This document shows positions 22,206-29,916 of a stretch of DNA of 64,000 bases, in pieces. A model generated the notes under the pieces. That model ran no database searches. It had not been told where the DNA came from and saw nothing but the letters and a program-made list of their open reading frames with translations. Source of the DNA: Urbifossiella limnaea (GTDB lineage: Bacteria > Planctomycetota > Planctomycetia > Gemmatales > Gemmataceae). Location: positions 5,006,322-5,070,321 of the forward strand of contig NZ_CP036273.1 of NCBI RefSeq assembly GCF_007747215.1, given 5' to 3'. The position numbers were made by a program, and so were the translations under genes. How positions within the stretch are numbered: position 1 is the first letter of the stretch; every line of letters starts with the position of its first letter.

Positions 22206-23363
22206 ATGCGCTTCGCTCTCCCCTTCGCGGCTGTCGCCGCTGTGGTCGCCATGATGCCGCAACCGCTCCCCGCCCAGCCGAAGGGCGCCAAGGCCGGTCC
22301 GGCCTTCGACCAGGCGCCGTTCGGCAAGATGCCCGACGGCACGGCCGTCACCGGGTTCACGCTCGTCAACCGCAACGGCGTCACCGTGCAGGCCATCGAG
22401 TACGGCGCCATCGTCACGTCGATCCGCGTCCCGGACAAGGACGGCAAGCTGGCCGACGTGGCGCTCGGGTTCGACAAGCTGGAGGACTACCTGAAGGGCC
22501 ACCCGTACTTCGGGTCGAACGCCGGCCGCAGCGCCAACCGCATCGCCAAGGGGAAGTTCAGCATCGACGGCAAGGAGTACACGCTGGCGACGAACAACGG
22601 CCCCAACCACCTGCACGGCGGCAAGGCCGGGTTCGACAAGAAGCTGTGGCGCGGCGAGCCGTTCCTCGGCGCGACCGGCCCCGGGGTGAAGTTCACCTAC
22701 CGCAGCCCGGACAAGGAAGAAGGCTACCCCGGAAACCTCTCCGTCACCATGAGCTACACGCTGACGGACAACAACGAGCTGGTGGTGGACTACCGGGCGA
22801 CGACGGACCAGCCGACGCTCTGCAACCTGGCGCACCACAGCTACTTCAACCTGGCCGGGCACGACAGCGGCGACATCCTCGGCCATCAGTTCCAGGCGAT
22901 GGCGAAGAACTACACCCCCGCCGACGACACGCTCATCCCCACGGGCAAGATCGCGCCCGTCGCGGGGACGCCGTTCGACTTCACGGCGCCGAAGGCCATC
23001 GGCAAGGACTTGAAGGCCGCCGGCGGCGACCCGGTCGGCTACGACCTGAACTTCGTCCTCGACAAGGGGGCGAGCGATCGGCCGGAGCTGGCGGCGCGGG
23101 TGACGGAGCCGAAGACGGGGCGGACGCTGGAGGTGTACTCGACGGAGCCCGGCTTGCAGTTCTACACGGGCAACTTCCTCGACGGCACGAACGTCGGCCG
23201 CGGCGGGGCGGTGTACCGGCAGTACGGGGCGTTCTGCCTGGAGCCGCAGAAATTCCCCGACTCGGTGAACAAGCCGGAGTGGAAGGACAAGAGTAACCCG
23301 GTGCTGCGGCCCGGCGAGACGTACCGGCAGACGACGGTCTACAAGTTCGGGGTGGCGCGGTGA
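22206..23363 (+). CDS. galM: Secreted aldose 1-epimerase (galactose mutarotase)
   Basis: 385 residues. The ATG at 22206 has a strong GGAGG and opens a Sec signal peptide ([20 protein letters not shown]) probably cleaved after AQ/A-type residues near 25. The mature part is a GalM-type beta-sandwich: [45 protein letters not shown], the catalytic HHSYFNLAG and [12 protein letters not shown] with the catalytic Glu. GalM interconverts alpha and beta anomers of aldoses. Export places it in the periplasm or outside, as in other planctomycetes that degrade polysaccharides. It diverges from the YjhG-type dehydratase gene, suggesting a shared sugar theme. Confidence 0.95.
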   Translation: MRFALPFAAVAAVVAMMPQPLPAQPKGAKAGPAFDQAPFGKMPDGTAVTGFTLVNRNGVTVQAIEYGAIVTSIRVPDKDGKLADVALGFDKLEDYLKGHPYFGSNAGRSANRIAKGKFSIDGKEYTLATNNGPNHLHGGKAGFDKKLWRGEPFLGATGPGVKFTYRSPDKEEGYPGNLSVTMSYTLTDNNELVVDYRATTDQPTLCNLAHHSYFNLAGHDSGDILGHQFQAMAKNYTPADDTLIPTGKIAPVAGTPFDFTAPKAIGKDLKAAGGDPVGYDLNFVLDKGASDRPELAARVTEPKTGRTLEVYSTEPGLQFYTGNFLDGTNVGRGGAVYRQYGAFCLEPQKFPDSVNKPEWKDKSNPVLRPGETYRQTTVYKFGVAR

Positions 23364-23370
23364 ACTCCGC

Positions 23371-23445
23371 GAGCGGCCCGCGCGAGCGGGCTGTTGCTGT
23401 GCGCACCTGACGCGCCCGGGAACAGCCCGCTCACGCGGGCCGCTC
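23371..23445. repeat. 25-base inverted repeat between convergent genes
   Basis: Arms 23371-23395 and 23421-23445 pair with a single mismatch around a 25-base spacer. It starts seven bases after the galM stop. The right arm contains the stop codon and the last codons of the convergent gene at 23431, so the repeat overlaps coding sequence. Probable bidirectional terminator of the same class as that at 17157. Confidence 0.85.
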
Positions 23446-23850
23446 ACCCGGTGCGATCTCCTCCCACTCCAGCTCGCGCCCCGCGGCGTAGGTCTCACTG
23501 GCGCGGAAGTCGTGCGGCTTCGGCTGCTCGCCGGGGTCGAGGCCGAACGCGTCGAGGTTCAGCCAGAACAGCCCGTTGATGTGGCTGATGCGGGCGTCGT
23601 TGATCTTCACCCGCGCCTGCCCCGGCCGCATCTGCACGCGGAACTCGTCCACGCCCGTCAGCCGCAACCGCAGTTGCACCGTCCGCGGCTCCTTCCCCAA
23701 CTCCGTGATCGCCTCGCGGACGACCAGCCGGAACTCGACCGTCGCGTTCTGCGCGGACGGGTAGCGGACGCGCACGGCGCGGACGCGACCGCCCGGCAGC
23801 CGGTAGCGGCGGAGGAAGGTGGTCAGGTCTTGGGGGCGGATCGGCGTCAT
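23431..23850 (-). CDS. Conserved hypothetical protein
   Basis: 139 residues from an ATG at 23848-23850. I do not recognise the family. The sequence alternates hydrophobic and charged residues (VRAVRVRYPSAQNATVEF, TVQLRLRLTGVDEFR, INDARISHINGLFWLNLD), suggesting a mostly beta domain; it has no signal peptide, membrane segment or Cys. The stop codon and C-terminal codons are supplied by the right arm of the palindrome, so the last five residues may vary among relatives. A perfect palindrome also precedes the gene. Confidence 0.7.
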   Translation of the reverse strand: MTPIRPQDLTTFLRRYRLPGGRVRAVRVRYPSAQNATVEFRLVVREAITELGKEPRTVQLRLRLTGVDEFRVQMRPGQARVKINDARISHINGLFWLNLDAFGLDPGEQPKPHDFRASETYAAGRELEWEEIAPGERPA

Positions 23851-23871
23851 GGTCGTGCGGCTTGTGTTTCG

Positions 23872-23953
23872 GGCGAACGGCCGGCGTCAGCCGGCTGGTG
23901 GGGGTGGCAAGCGCCTGTACCAGCGACCAGCCGGCTGACGCCGGCCGTTCGCC
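23872..23953. repeat. Perfect 28-base inverted repeat between tandem genes
   Basis: Arms 23872-23899 and 23926-23953 are exact reverse complements with a 26-base spacer. The arm core, GGCCGGCGTCAGCCGGC, is itself rich in short palindromes. It separates two genes on the minus strand (the Dabb gene upstream and the hypothetical gene downstream), so here it would act between co-directional genes as terminator, attenuator or RNA stabiliser. Confidence 0.9.
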
Positions 23954-23961
23954 GGGGGATC

Positions 23962-24276
23962 TCACACGTAGGAGTCGAACACCCGCACGCCGGCCCACGT
24001 CGGCTTGTTCTCCTCGATGAACTTGTTGTGCGTGGCGTCGTCCTGGTAGGCGTCGTGGCTCGCCTTCGTGTCGAACACGAGGTGGAGGCCCACGTCCCAG
24101 TCGCGGTCGTTCACCGGGCGGTCGAGTTCCCGGCAACACGGGCCGGCGGCGAAGAACACGATGCCGGGCTGCACGTTCAGGTACTTGTGGCAGGCGTCCA
24201 CCAGCGCCTGCACGTTCGCCGGGGTCGAGTCCTTGAGCTTGAAGAAGACGTTGTGCGCGAGTCGCGTGGCGGGCAT
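23962..24276 (-). CDS. Dabb (stress-responsive A/B barrel) domain protein
   Basis: 104 residues from the ATG at 24274-24276. The start MPATRLAHNVFFKLKD, the middle FFAAGPCCRELDRPVNDRDWDVGLHLVF and the end YQDDATHNKFIEENK match the Dabb fold, a small dimeric ferredoxin-like alpha/beta barrel. The His near the start and the DVGLHLVF strand are typical. Substrate or role unknown; many bacterial members are single-domain proteins of unclear function. The ORF could start further upstream but the Met chosen fits the family N-terminus. Confidence 0.88.
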   Translation of the reverse strand: MPATRLAHNVFFKLKDSTPANVQALVDACHKYLNVQPGIVFFAAGPCCRELDRPVNDRDWDVGLHLVFDTKASHDAYQDDATHNKFIEENKPTWAGVRVFDSYV

Positions 24277-24351
24277 CGGTGGCGGCCTTCGGAGAGAGGG
24301 CGTAGGGTGACGGGGTTGGGATACGCCCCGCCCCCGCCCCGTCAACGGCCG

Positions 24352-25071
24352 ATGACCCTCCTCGACCTCACCCTGCCGACCGCCGCCGAGAACCTGGCCC
24401 TCGACGAGGCGCTGCTCCTCGCCGCCGAGGACGGCACCGGCGGCGAGGTGCTGCGGCTGTGGACCCAGCCCACGCCGGCGGTGGTCGTGGGGGCCGGCGG
24501 GTCGGTGGCGATCGACGTGAACCGGGAGGCCTGCGCCGCGGACGGCGTGCCGGTCGTGCGGCGGTCCAGCGGCGGCGGCACCGTGCTCCTCGACCCGGGC
24601 TGCCTCTGTGTGTCGGTGGTACTGCGGACCGACCGGCCCGGCCTCGGGACCATCACCGACGCGACGGCGCTCGTCATGGGCCGGTTACGGGAGGCGGTCC
24701 GCGCGGGCATGTCGGACGTCGTCGTCGCCGGCAGCGGCGACCTCGCGGCGGGCGGGCGGAAGCTGGCCGGCAGCGCCCAGCAGCGGAAGCGGACGCACCT
24801 GCTCCACCACGCGAGCATCCTCGGCCCGTCGACGGACACCCGCGACCGCATCGCCCGCTACCTCCGCCCGCCGGAACGCGAGCCCGCGTACCGGGTCGGC
24901 CGCGACCACCTCGACTTCCTGGCGTGCGTTCTCCGCGCCGACGCGGATCTGCGGCGCGACGTGATCGCCGTATGGGAGCCGGTCGGTGTGTACCCGAACC
25001 CGCCGATCGGGCGCGTGCGGGAGTTGGTCGCCGAGAAGTACGGGCGCGACGAGTGGAACCTGCGGCGCTGA
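24352..25071 (+). CDS. Lipoate-protein ligase A family protein
   Basis: 239 residues. The protein matches the biotin/lipoate A/B ligase fold: NLALDEALLLAA near the start, PAVVVGAGGSV, the VPVVRRSSGGGTVLLDPG loop (LplA has RRxSGGGxVxHD) and GGRKLAGSAQQRKR with the catalytic Lys. These enzymes attach lipoate or octanoate to dehydrogenase E2 and GcvH proteins. His of the usual VxHD/VYHD segment is replaced by LLDPG, which also occurs in the octanoyltransferase/lipoate-ligase-like group, so the exact acyl donor is open. The start at 24352 has only a weak ribosome-binding site. A 27-base palindrome follows. Confidence 0.85.
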   Translation: MTLLDLTLPTAAENLALDEALLLAAEDGTGGEVLRLWTQPTPAVVVGAGGSVAIDVNREACAADGVPVVRRSSGGGTVLLDPGCLCVSVVLRTDRPGLGTITDATALVMGRLREAVRAGMSDVVVAGSGDLAAGGRKLAGSAQQRKRTHLLHHASILGPSTDTRDRIARYLRPPEREPAYRVGRDHLDFLACVLRADADLRRDVIAVWEPVGVYPNPPIGRVRELVAEKYGRDEWNLRR

Positions 25072-25079
25072 ACCGCACC

Positions 25080-25151
25080 CCGAGCCGGCCCCGTCAGGGG
25101 TCGGAGCTTTCGCGGCGCCGCAGCCTCCGACCCCTGACGGGGCCGGCTCGG
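25080..25151. repeat. Perfect 27-base inverted repeat between tandem genes
   Basis: Arms 25080-25106 and 25125-25151 are exact reverse complements with an 18-base spacer. It starts nine bases after the lipoate ligase-like gene and ends 37 bases before the MoxR gene, both on the plus strand. Probable terminator or processing hairpin of the same class as those at 17157, 23371 and 23872. Confidence 0.9.
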
Positions 25152-25188
25152 AAGCCGTATACAATTCGTCACGCGCCGCGGAGCGACC

Positions 25189-26166
25189 ATGACAGACGGG
25201 GCCACCGACGCCGACCGCCTCCGGGCCGCCCTGGAGCCGTTCTACACCGCCGTCGAGGGCGTTCTGATCGGCCAGCGGCGGCTCCTCGACCGCCTCCTCA
25301 TCGGCCTCCTCACCGACGGCCACGTCCTCCTCGAAGGCGTACCCGGGCTCGCCAAGACGCTCGCCGTCCGCACCGTCGCCCGGGCGCTCGACCTGTCGTT
25401 CAAACGCGTCCAGTTCACGCCCGACCTGCTGCCGGCCGACGTGATCGGCACGCAAATCTACAACCCCCGCACCGGCGAGTTCACCGTCAAGCAGGGGCCG
25501 GTGTTCGCCAACGTGGTGCTCGCCGACGAGATCAACCGCGCCCCGGCGAAGGTGCAGAGCGCGCTGCTGGAAGCGATGGCCGAGCGCCAGGTCACCATCG
25601 GCGACTCGTCGCTCGAGCTGCCGCGGCCGTTCTTCGTGCTGGCCACGCAGAACCCCGTCGAGCAGGAGGGCACGTACCCGCTGCCCGAGGCGCAGGTCGA
25701 TCGGTTCATGCTGAAGGTGCTCATCGACTACCCCGGCCGCGCGGACGAACTGGCGATCCTCGACCGCATGGGCGGCGTCGATTCATCCACGGACCTGTCG
25801 CCGGTGCTGTCGGCGCCGCAGCTGGAGGGGTTGCGGCGGGCGGCGGATGCCGTGTATGTGGACGCCAAGGTGAAGGGCTATCTGCTGGACGTGGTCCGTG
25901 CCACCCGCCACCCCGCCGAGTACGGCCTCGACCTGGCCGGGCTCATTCAACTCGGCGCCAGCCCGCGGGCGACGATCTCGCTCCACCGGGCGGCGAAGGC
26001 CCACGCGCTGCTCGCCGGCCGCAACTACGTCGCCCCGGAGGACGTGAAGGCGATGGCCCCCGACGTGCTCCGGCACCGGCTGGTGGTGTCGTTCGAGGCC
26101 GAGGCCGAAGACCTGCGCCCGGACCACCTGGTGAAGCAGGTGCTCGACCGGCTGCCGGTGCCCTGA
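25189..26166 (+). CDS. MoxR family AAA+ ATPase
   Basis: 325 residues. Walker A GVPGLAKT (50-57), Walker B VLADEINRAPAKVQSALLEAM, the ATQNPVEQEGTYPLPEAQVDRF segment and the C-terminal lid region are all typical of the MRP subfamily of MoxR ATPases. These chaperone-like ATPases usually work with von Willebrand A-domain proteins to mature enzymes or envelope complexes. Here no DUF58, vWA or BatA gene follows; the next gene, 100 bases on, is lgt. The start has a GCGGAGCG purine run six bases upstream. Confidence 0.95.
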   Translation: MTDGATDADRLRAALEPFYTAVEGVLIGQRRLLDRLLIGLLTDGHVLLEGVPGLAKTLAVRTVARALDLSFKRVQFTPDLLPADVIGTQIYNPRTGEFTVKQGPVFANVVLADEINRAPAKVQSALLEAMAERQVTIGDSSLELPRPFFVLATQNPVEQEGTYPLPEAQVDRFMLKVLIDYPGRADELAILDRMGGVDSSTDLSPVLSAPQLEGLRRAADAVYVDAKVKGYLLDVVRATRHPAEYGLDLAGLIQLGASPRATISLHRAAKAHALLAGRNYVAPEDVKAMAPDVLRHRLVVSFEAEAEDLRPDHLVKQVLDRLPVP

Positions 26167-26266
26167 GTATTGATGATTTGCGAGCGAAGATTGATGATTG
26201 CCGGGCGGCGGACCACGGCTCGTCAATCATCGACCACAAATCCCCGTTCATCAATCCCGAGAAGTC
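26167..26266. repeat. AT-rich gap with short direct and inverted repeats
   Basis: The 100-base gap between moxR and lgt contains ATTGATGATT at 26169-26178 and again at 26190-26199, and the reverse complements CAATCAT (26224-26230) and CATCAAT (26249-26255). The block is clearly lower in GC than its surroundings. It may form alternative hairpins; function unknown. Confidence 0.5.
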
Positions 26267-27631
26267 ATGCAGCAAGTCCTGTTCACCATCCCGGTCCTCA
26301 AGGGCGTCCTCGACCCGAACGGCCTCCCGGTCGCCGGGTTCGGCGTCATGCTGTTCCTGGCGTTCACCCTCGGCACGTACTGGGGCGTCCGCCGCGGCGG
26401 CGCCGCCGGCATGACCGCGGCGCAAATCCAGGACATGTTCCTGTGGGTGGTGCTCGGCGGCCTCACCGGCGCCCGGCTGCTGTACATGTACCAGTTCAGC
26501 AACCAGTTCCCCGACCACTCGCCGTGGGCGCTGTTCGTCGCGTTCTTCCAGATCTGGCGCGGCGGCATCGTCTTCTACGGGTCGGCCCTCGGCGGCGCCG
26601 CCACCTACGGCCTCTTCTACTGGTTCGTGCTGCGCCGCCTCCGCGTCAACACGTGGGCGCTGGCCGACGCCGTCGCCCCCATCCTGGCGCTCGGACTGGC
26701 GATCGGCCGCGTCGGCTGCTACCTGAACGGCTGCTGCTGGGGGCAGGTCGCCGTCGAGGAGGTGGCCCCGGTGCCGCTCGGCGGCGCGCACTTCCCGCTG
26801 ATGCCGGCCCACTGCCGCGACCAACTCGTTCGCGACGACCACCTGCAAACGTCCACCGGCTTCGCCCTCTACCCGCGGGAGCGCGGCGCCGGCGCCGACC
26901 CGCGCTCCCGCGTGCTGGTGGTCGAGCCCGGCTCCCCCGCCGCGGAGGCGGGGTTGAAGGCCGGCGACCGCATCGTGAAGGTCAACGGCCAGCCGAACGG
27001 CGTGATCCTTGAGGTGCTCGGCGGGAACGCGGAAGACGTGGCCGGGGCACTGGCGAAGCACCGCGGCGAGGTGATGCCGGCGACGGACAAGCGGCCGCCG
27101 GCGGCGTACTTCGCCGAGTTCGAGGACTACGTTCAGGCCGTCCTCGCCGTCCCGCCGGCGGGTGTGACGTATGTGCCGAACGACGTGCTCGGCGAGCTCG
27201 CTCGCGACTGGCCGCGCGGCCGGCACGACCTGACGCTGGCCGTCCGCCGCGGCACCGAGACGGTGGAACTCGCGCCGTTCGTGCCGCGCTCGGTCGGGCT
27301 CTACCCGACGCAGTTGTACGAGACGGTTAGCATGGTCTTGCTGATCGGCTTCCTGCTGACGTACCACCCGTTCCGCCGGCACGACGGGCAGTTGATGGTG
27401 CTTCTGATGGCGTGCTACGCCGTCCACCGGTTCGTGAACGAGTCGCTGCGGGTGGAGCCGACCTACGCCCTCGGTCTGACGTTGTCGCAGTGGGTGAGCG
27501 TCGGCATCCTTACGGCGGCGGTGGGGATGGAAACGTACCTGTGGCGGACGAAGCCGAGCCGGTGGAAGCCGGAACCGCTGCCGCCGCCGGAGGTTCCGCC
27601 CGCTGCACCGCCGGGCGTCGTTCCAACATAG
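26267..27631 (+). CDS. lgt: Prolipoprotein diacylglyceryl transferase with inserted PDZ domain
   Basis: 455 residues, against about 260-300 for ordinary Lgt. Lgt moves diacylglycerol from phosphatidylglycerol to the lipobox Cys in the inner membrane. Lgt parts: RGGIVFYGSALGG (98-110), the GRVGCYLNGCCWG signature (148-159), YPTQLYE (346-352) and FVNESLRVE (389-397), with about seven hydrophobic segments. Between the signature and YPTQLYE about 140 residues are inserted (about 200-340). They carry a PDZ-like core SRVLVVEPGSPAAEAGLKAGDRIVKVNGQP (split here as VVEPGSPAAEAG and LKAGDRIVKVNGQ) and a closing beta segment HDLTLAVRRGTETVEL. The His of the E. coli SFHGG motif is Tyr, as in several other Lgt groups. 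The tail is Pro-rich. The ATG at 26267 has a weak site (GAGAAG). Confidence 0.9.
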   Translation: MQQVLFTIPVLKGVLDPNGLPVAGFGVMLFLAFTLGTYWGVRRGGAAGMTAAQIQDMFLWVVLGGLTGARLLYMYQFSNQFPDHSPWALFVAFFQIWRGGIVFYGSALGGAATYGLFYWFVLRRLRVNTWALADAVAPILALGLAIGRVGCYLNGCCWGQVAVEEVAPVPLGGAHFPLMPAHCRDQLVRDDHLQTSTGFALYPRERGAGADPRSRVLVVEPGSPAAEAGLKAGDRIVKVNGQPNGVILEVLGGNAEDVAGALAKHRGEVMPATDKRPPAAYFAEFEDYVQAVLAVPPAGVTYVPNDVLGELARDWPRGRHDLTLAVRRGTETVELAPFVPRSVGLYPTQLYETVSMVLLIGFLLTYHPFRRHDGQLMVLLMACYAVHRFVNESLRVEPTYALGLTLSQWVSVGILTAAVGMETYLWRTKPSRWKPEPLPPPEVPPAAPPGVVPT

Positions 27632-27804
27632 TTTCTTCCAGCTGACTCAGTGCTTCTTGGGGCGGGGTCCCTCCCTTCCGTGGAACCAAGTGCAGCCGCC
27701 CGAACGTCACCCGGGGTTGCCCGGTTTCCGCCGGGGCGGTACAAGGGCGCAACTCCGGGCCGGCCGGGCGTTCCCGGGCAGCCCCACGTACAGGAGTCGC
27801 ACCC

Positions 27805-28581
27805 ATGCGCCGCCTCGGCCCCACCCTGGCCGCGTTCGTCACCGCCGCCGCCACCGTCCTCGCACAGCCGGTCCCCGGCCAGCCGCTGCAGCCGCAGCCG
27901 GCCACGCCGAACCCGCGCCTCACCCAGCACCTCGACGGGTGGGAGCGGACGATGGGGGCGCTCGTGAACTACGGGGCCGAGTTCGAGCTGACGAAGAAGA
28001 ACTCGGTGTTCCCGACGCCGCGGACGTACAGCGGCAGCGTGCTGTGCATGAAGCCGAACTTCGCCCTGCTGGCCATCCAGGGGAAGGCGGACAAGAACGA
28101 CTACGAGGCGTTCCTGAGCAACGGCAAGTCGGTGTACCACTTCGACACGCCGAAGAAGACCGTGACCGAGTTCAAGCTGAACGCCGCCGGCGCGGCCGAC
28201 AACCTGATGCTCGAGTTCCTCGGCGGCATGAAGGCGGCTGCCGCCCAGCAGCGGTTCCAGATCACCGTCGTCGGTGACGACCCGACGAAGGACCCGAACT
28301 ACGTGGTGCTGCGGATTCAGCCGCTGCGGGCCCGCGACAAGCAGGAGTTCGTGGACGCCCGGATGGCGCTGCTGGCGCCGACGAACGTGGCGAAGTTGCC
28401 GGCGTACCTTCCGGCCGTCGTGTGGCTCCAGCACCCGAACGGCGACGAGGAGACGTGGACGCTGAAGAACCACAAGACGAACCAGACCGGCGTCGGGCCG
28501 GAGTTGTTCCAGTTCAAGGCGATCCCCGGCTGGCAGGTGCAGCAGGCGCCGGCCCCGCCGCCGCCCGGCGCCCCGCGGTAA
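27805..28581 (+). CDS. TIGR03009-type secreted planctomycete protein
   Basis: 258 residues. The ATG at 27805 follows AGGAG and a signal peptide (MRRLGPTLAAFVTAAATVLAQP) ends near residue 22, followed by a Pro/Gln-rich stretch. The body resembles the planctomycete domain TIGR03009: WERTMGALVNYGAEFELT, GSVLCMKPNFALLAIQG, LSNGKSVYHFDTPKKTVTEF and a C-terminal FKAIPGW. The fold looks like an outer-membrane lipoprotein-sorting (LolA-like) beta sheet, but this is inference. Role unknown. A Pro-rich tail precedes the stop, and a hairpin follows. Confidence 0.8.
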   Translation: MRRLGPTLAAFVTAAATVLAQPVPGQPLQPQPATPNPRLTQHLDGWERTMGALVNYGAEFELTKKNSVFPTPRTYSGSVLCMKPNFALLAIQGKADKNDYEAFLSNGKSVYHFDTPKKTVTEFKLNAAGAADNLMLEFLGGMKAAAAQQRFQITVVGDDPTKDPNYVVLRIQPLRARDKQEFVDARMALLAPTNVAKLPAYLPAVVWLQHPNGDEETWTLKNHKTNQTGVGPELFQFKAIPGWQVQQAPAPPPPGAPR

Positions 28582-28591
28582 GCCGGTCCAC

Positions 28592-28617
28592 CGCCCACCC
28601 GTTGCGGCGGGTGGGCG
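28592..28617 (+). terminator. Hairpin after the TIGR03009-type gene
   Basis: A 10-bp perfect stem (28592-28601 with 28608-28617) with a 6-base loop, ten bases after the stop. There is no good T tract, so termination strength is uncertain. Its core is nearly identical to the terminator at 41524-41551. Confidence 0.6.
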
Positions 28618-28719
28618 AAGCCTGCCATTTCTCACCACATCCTCACCCTTGTCGCGTACCCTGAGGGCGAACCGGCGGCCGCGGGCCGCCGCGATTCCGT
28701 TCTCCTTGGGGGGTGTCCC

Positions 28720-29448
28720 ATGCGGACCATGCGGTGGCCGTTGGTTGCGTTCCTGACGGGCGCGATGGTGGTGATGGTGTCGGCCCAGCAGCCGGGCGGC
28801 CGGCAGGGCGGCGGCAAGGGCGGCCTGACGGCGCAGGTGCTCACCAACGCCGCCCTCCAGGAGGAGCTGAAGGTCACCGAGGACCAGAAGGCCAAGCTCA
28901 AGGCCCACAGCGAGAAGTCGCTGGCCAGCATGAAGGACCGGTTCAAGGACGCCGGCGGTGACAAGGAGAAGTTCGGCACCATCTTCGCCGAGATCCAGGC
29001 CGAGACCGCCAAGGTCGTGAACGAGACGCTGACCGCCGCCCAGAAGACCCGCCTGAAGCAGGTCGAGCGGCAGGTCGCGGGCGTGCGGGCGTTCAGCAAC
29101 GATGAGCTGACTGCCGACCTGAAGCTCGAGGACGCCCAGAAGACCAAGATCAAGGGGATCCTCGAGGAGTACGCCAAGGACAGCAAGGAACTCGGGTTCG
29201 GCGGGTTCGGCAAGGGCGGGTTCGACAAGGAGAAGGCCGCCGAGGCCGCCAAGAAGCGCGAGAAGCTCGAGAAGGGCGCTCTCGCCGACATCACCGACGT
29301 GCTCAACGACTCCCAGCGGAAGGCCTGGATGGACCTGAGCGGCACCCCGGTGGCCGACATCGCCAAGCTCCGCGCCGGCCAGTTCGGCGGGTTCGGTGGC
29401 GCCGGCGGGGCGTTCGGCAAGGGGAAGCAGCAGAAGAAGATCGACTGA
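28720..29448 (+). CDS. Secreted helical protein, Spy/LTXXQ-like character
   Basis: 242 residues. A signal peptide (MRTMRWPLVAFLTGAMVVMVSAQ) is followed by a Gly/Gln-rich linker and then charged helices: LQEELKVTEDQKAKLKAHSEKS, LTAAQKTRLKQVERQVAG and LNDSQRKAWMDLSG. The repeated V/L-T-x-x-Q-K-x-K/R-L pattern resembles LTXXQ (Spy/CpxP-like) periplasmic proteins, which are chaperones or metal-stress sensors, but the match is only by pattern. The tail is Gly/Phe-rich (FGGFGGAGG) and ends in a basic stretch. A second in-frame ATG lies three codons downstream. A strong terminator follows. Confidence 0.7.
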   Translation: MRTMRWPLVAFLTGAMVVMVSAQQPGGRQGGGKGGLTAQVLTNAALQEELKVTEDQKAKLKAHSEKSLASMKDRFKDAGGDKEKFGTIFAEIQAETAKVVNETLTAAQKTRLKQVERQVAGVRAFSNDELTADLKLEDAQKTKIKGILEEYAKDSKELGFGGFGKGGFDKEKAAEAAKKREKLEKGALADITDVLNDSQRKAWMDLSGTPVADIAKLRAGQFGGFGGAGGAFGKGKQQKKID

Positions 29449-29473
29449 GTTCGTACACTCCCCGAGTGTCGCG

Positions 29474-29509
29474 CCGGCCCGCGGGCACCCCGCGGGCCGG
29501 TTCCGTTTT
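29474..29509 (+). terminator. Intrinsic terminator
   Basis: A 12-bp perfect GC stem (29474-29485 with 29489-29500), 3-base loop, then TTCCGTTTT. It follows the Spy/LTXXQ-like gene by 26 bases. Confidence 0.8.
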
Positions 29510-29527
29510 CCCACCGGGAGCCCACCC

Positions 29528-29902
29528 GTGCCCGACCCGGACGACGACTACGACGACGCCCCCCCGCGTCGGCGTCCCCGCCGTGATTACGAGGAGGACG
29601 ACGACAATCCCGACGACCGCCCGCGCCGCCGGCGCCGCCCGCCGCCGACGGACGACGGGTTGCAGTACGTGGTGCCGGTGAACACGAACGTGCTGGCGAT
29701 TTTGGCCGGCTACGCCGGGCTGGTGTCGCTGCTGTGCTTCCCGGCCCCGTTCGCGCTGCTACTCGGCATCCTGGCGCTGAGGCAACTCAAGCGGAACCCG
29801 GGCCAGCACGGCAAGGGGCGGGCGATCTTCGGGATCGTGATGGGGGTGTTGTTCACGCTACTCGGGCTGACGGCAGTCGTGGCAGCGGCGTTTGCGAAGT
29901 AA
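29528..29902 (+). CDS. Small membrane protein with DUF4190-like domain
   Basis: 124 residues from a GTG at 29528 with GGGAG upstream. The first 50 residues are highly charged (alternating Asp/Glu and Arg with Pro), then two hydrophobic segments (NVLAILAGYAGLVSLLCF and FGIVMGVLFTLLGLTAVV) flank a short basic loop containing LALRQLKRNPGQHGKGRA. This pattern, with the loop L-x-L-x-x-x-x-P-x-x-x-G-x-G-x-A, is that of DUF4190 proteins of unknown function. The longer upstream frame starts inside the terminator region and was rejected. Confidence 0.8.
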   Translation: MPDPDDDYDDAPPRRRPRRDYEEDDDNPDDRPRRRRRPPPTDDGLQYVVPVNTNVLAILAGYAGLVSLLCFPAPFALLLGILALRQLKRNPGQHGKGRAIFGIVMGVLFTLLGLTAVVAAAFAK

Positions 29903-29916
29903 CCGTGGGCGCCGCG

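Noticed and set aside
25943-27427. Minus-strand frame of about 494 codons opposite lgt
   Set aside because: Shadow of moxR and lgt; composition and lack of motifs argue against it.
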